A model generated the notes under the pieces. The model saw only the letters and a program-made list of their open reading frames with translations. It ran no database searches and was not told where the DNA came from. Shown piece after piece: positions 41,521-42,019 of a stretch of DNA of 42,019 nt. Position 1 is the stretch's first letter. Every line of letters starts with the position of its first letter. The translations under genes were made by a program, and so were the position numbers. Origin of the DNA: Bog-159 sp049511415 (GTDB taxonomy: Bacteria; Acidobacteriota; Terriglobia; Bryobacterales; Bryobacteraceae); assembly GCA_049511415.1 (NCBI GenBank), contig JBEKYC010000060.1:1-42019 (forward strand). Direction: 5' to 3'.

Positions 41521-41881
41521 CCGCTCGACATTGCTGCGATTCAACGGCGCTGTCGAGCGGGATCCCGCCATCGACGCGTGGATGAAAGAGCATGCCGGTG
41601 AATTGGGCGCCATCGCGCAACAGTGGTTTGAAGTAATGCGAAAGTGCGGGGACGAAGTCCGGGAACTATTGCATGACGGCTGTCCGGTTGCATGTTTGGG
41701 TGATGCCCCCTTCGGCTACGTCAATGTATTCACCTCGCACGTCAATGTGGGGTTCTTTCAGGGCGCATCGCTGCCCGATTCGGCCCGCTTGTTGCAAGGC
41801 GCCGGCAAGTTCATGCGCCATGTGAAACTGAGACGTACGCGGATATCAAGGCGCGCGTCGAAAACGGCTAGCTCAGAGTAA
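41513..41881 (+). CDS. DUF1801-like (YdhG/YjbR-type) protein with altered C-terminus
   Basis: 122 residues. The body matches DUF1801: AIDAWMKEHAGELGAIAQQWFEVMRKCGDEVRE, then a Cys/Gly core, FTSHVNVGFFQGASLPD, and GKFMRHVKLR. After the conserved MRHVKLR the frame continues as a basic, non-matching tail (RTRISRRASKTASSE). In the +1-shifted frame directly after that point the sequence reads YADIKARVENG then stop (41836-41871), which is how the family normally ends. About 15-20 residues of linker are also missing. A small out-of-frame deletion near 41835 is the simplest explanation. The start overlaps the permease by eight bases. Confidence 0.7.
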   Translation: MNSRSTLLRFNGAVERDPAIDAWMKEHAGELGAIAQQWFEVMRKCGDEVRELLHDGCPVACLGDAPFGYVNVFTSHVNVGFFQGASLPDSARLLQGAGKFMRHVKLRRTRISRRASKTASSE

Positions 41882-41959
41882 ACGCTTTGGGCGGCGTTAA
41901 TTAGCATGTAACGCGCGGGCCGTTTCGGTACACAATCAATTAGAAAGCCAAAATTAGAC

Positions 41960-42019
41960 ATGGCGCTGAAGCTTGAGATCTGCGACTACAAGGACGCTTC
42001 CCACTGGTACTGCCGCCTC
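41960..42019 (+). CDS. Start of a further gene, truncated by the window edge
   Basis: Twenty codons from ATG 41960 (MALKLEICDYKDASHWYCRL). I have a weak impression of the opening of large proteins with a C-terminal CHAT peptidase-like domain known from soil bacteria, but 20 residues cannot support a family call. No clear ribosome-binding site is seen. Confidence 0.4.
   Translation, partial: MALKLEICDYKDASHWYCRL

Noticed and set aside
1..42019. tRNA, rRNA, CRISPR array or insertion sequence
   Set aside because: No cloverleaf-like segment, regularly spaced repeats, transposase-like frame or terminal inverted repeats were recognised by eye; a covariance-model search was not possible.

Overview
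The window is a GC-rich bacterial chromosome segment that looks acidobacterial, most like the Solibacter/Bryobacter group. Family-level clues are an ADOP-type FtsX/MacB permease with no ATPase beside it (39031-41520), a secreted protein with Solibacter-type TIGR03437-like repeats (31013-32989), lyase-type beta-propellers of the Vgb family, a CocE/NonD hydrolase and several secreted proteins of kinds common in that phylum. A lipid A gene (waaA-lpxK) shows a Gram-negative envelope. No rRNA, tRNA, CRISPR array, insertion sequence or phage module was recognised. The content is mostly chromosomal housekeeping and envelope genes, with a few broken or fused genes.

Layout. 1-2100: MDR oxidoreductase, then a sparse stretch holding a one-piece antitoxin-VapC fusion with an altered catalytic residue, and possible gene debris. 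2059-5588: minus-strand operon with a holin-like membrane protein, glcE, glcF and a secreted protein. 5620-7230: DUF72 protein facing a two-domain VOC protein. 7262-12208: four-gene minus-strand operon joined by stop/start overlaps (Cys-rich protein, MscS channel, CocE/NonD hydrolase, receiver-like/DUF3052 protein). 12287-14377: two tandem Vgb-like seven-bladed propellers with a 50-residue protein between them. 14385-16624: double redoxin, FMN protein and bacteriohemerythrin. 16689-21559: cysS with a translationally coupled trans-sulfuration-type PLP enzyme, a ZIP transporter and a MocR regulator. 21648-22615: cytochrome P460 followed by a DoxX-like head and an SRPBCC tail that look joined by a deletion. 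22654-25328: rsmE and two metallophosphoesterases. 25329-27967: orphan osmolyte-binding lipoprotein, YXWGXW lipoprotein and a large membrane protein. 28033-30396: a single-chain WaaA-LpxK fusion whose 5' end overlaps a divergent secreted-protein gene. 31013-36120: TIGR03437-like protein, nucleotide-sugar dehydrogenase, FecR protein and MscL. 36130-38949: oxalate-CoA-ligase-like enzyme, PanE-like reductase and DUF29 protein. 39031-end: ADOP permease, a DUF1801 gene with a scrambled C-terminus, and the start of a further gene.

The genes form small transcription units, not one pathway. Shared themes are envelope building (WaaA-LpxK, nucleotide-sugar dehydrogenase, FecR), mechanosensitive channels (MscS, MscL) and redox/sulfur chemistry. 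The most general signal is that many operon-leading genes lack a Shine-Dalgarno sequence and instead carry a -10-like hexamer (mostly TANNNT) 6-8 nt before the start codon, the signature of leaderless transcripts. This pattern also helps choose start codons.
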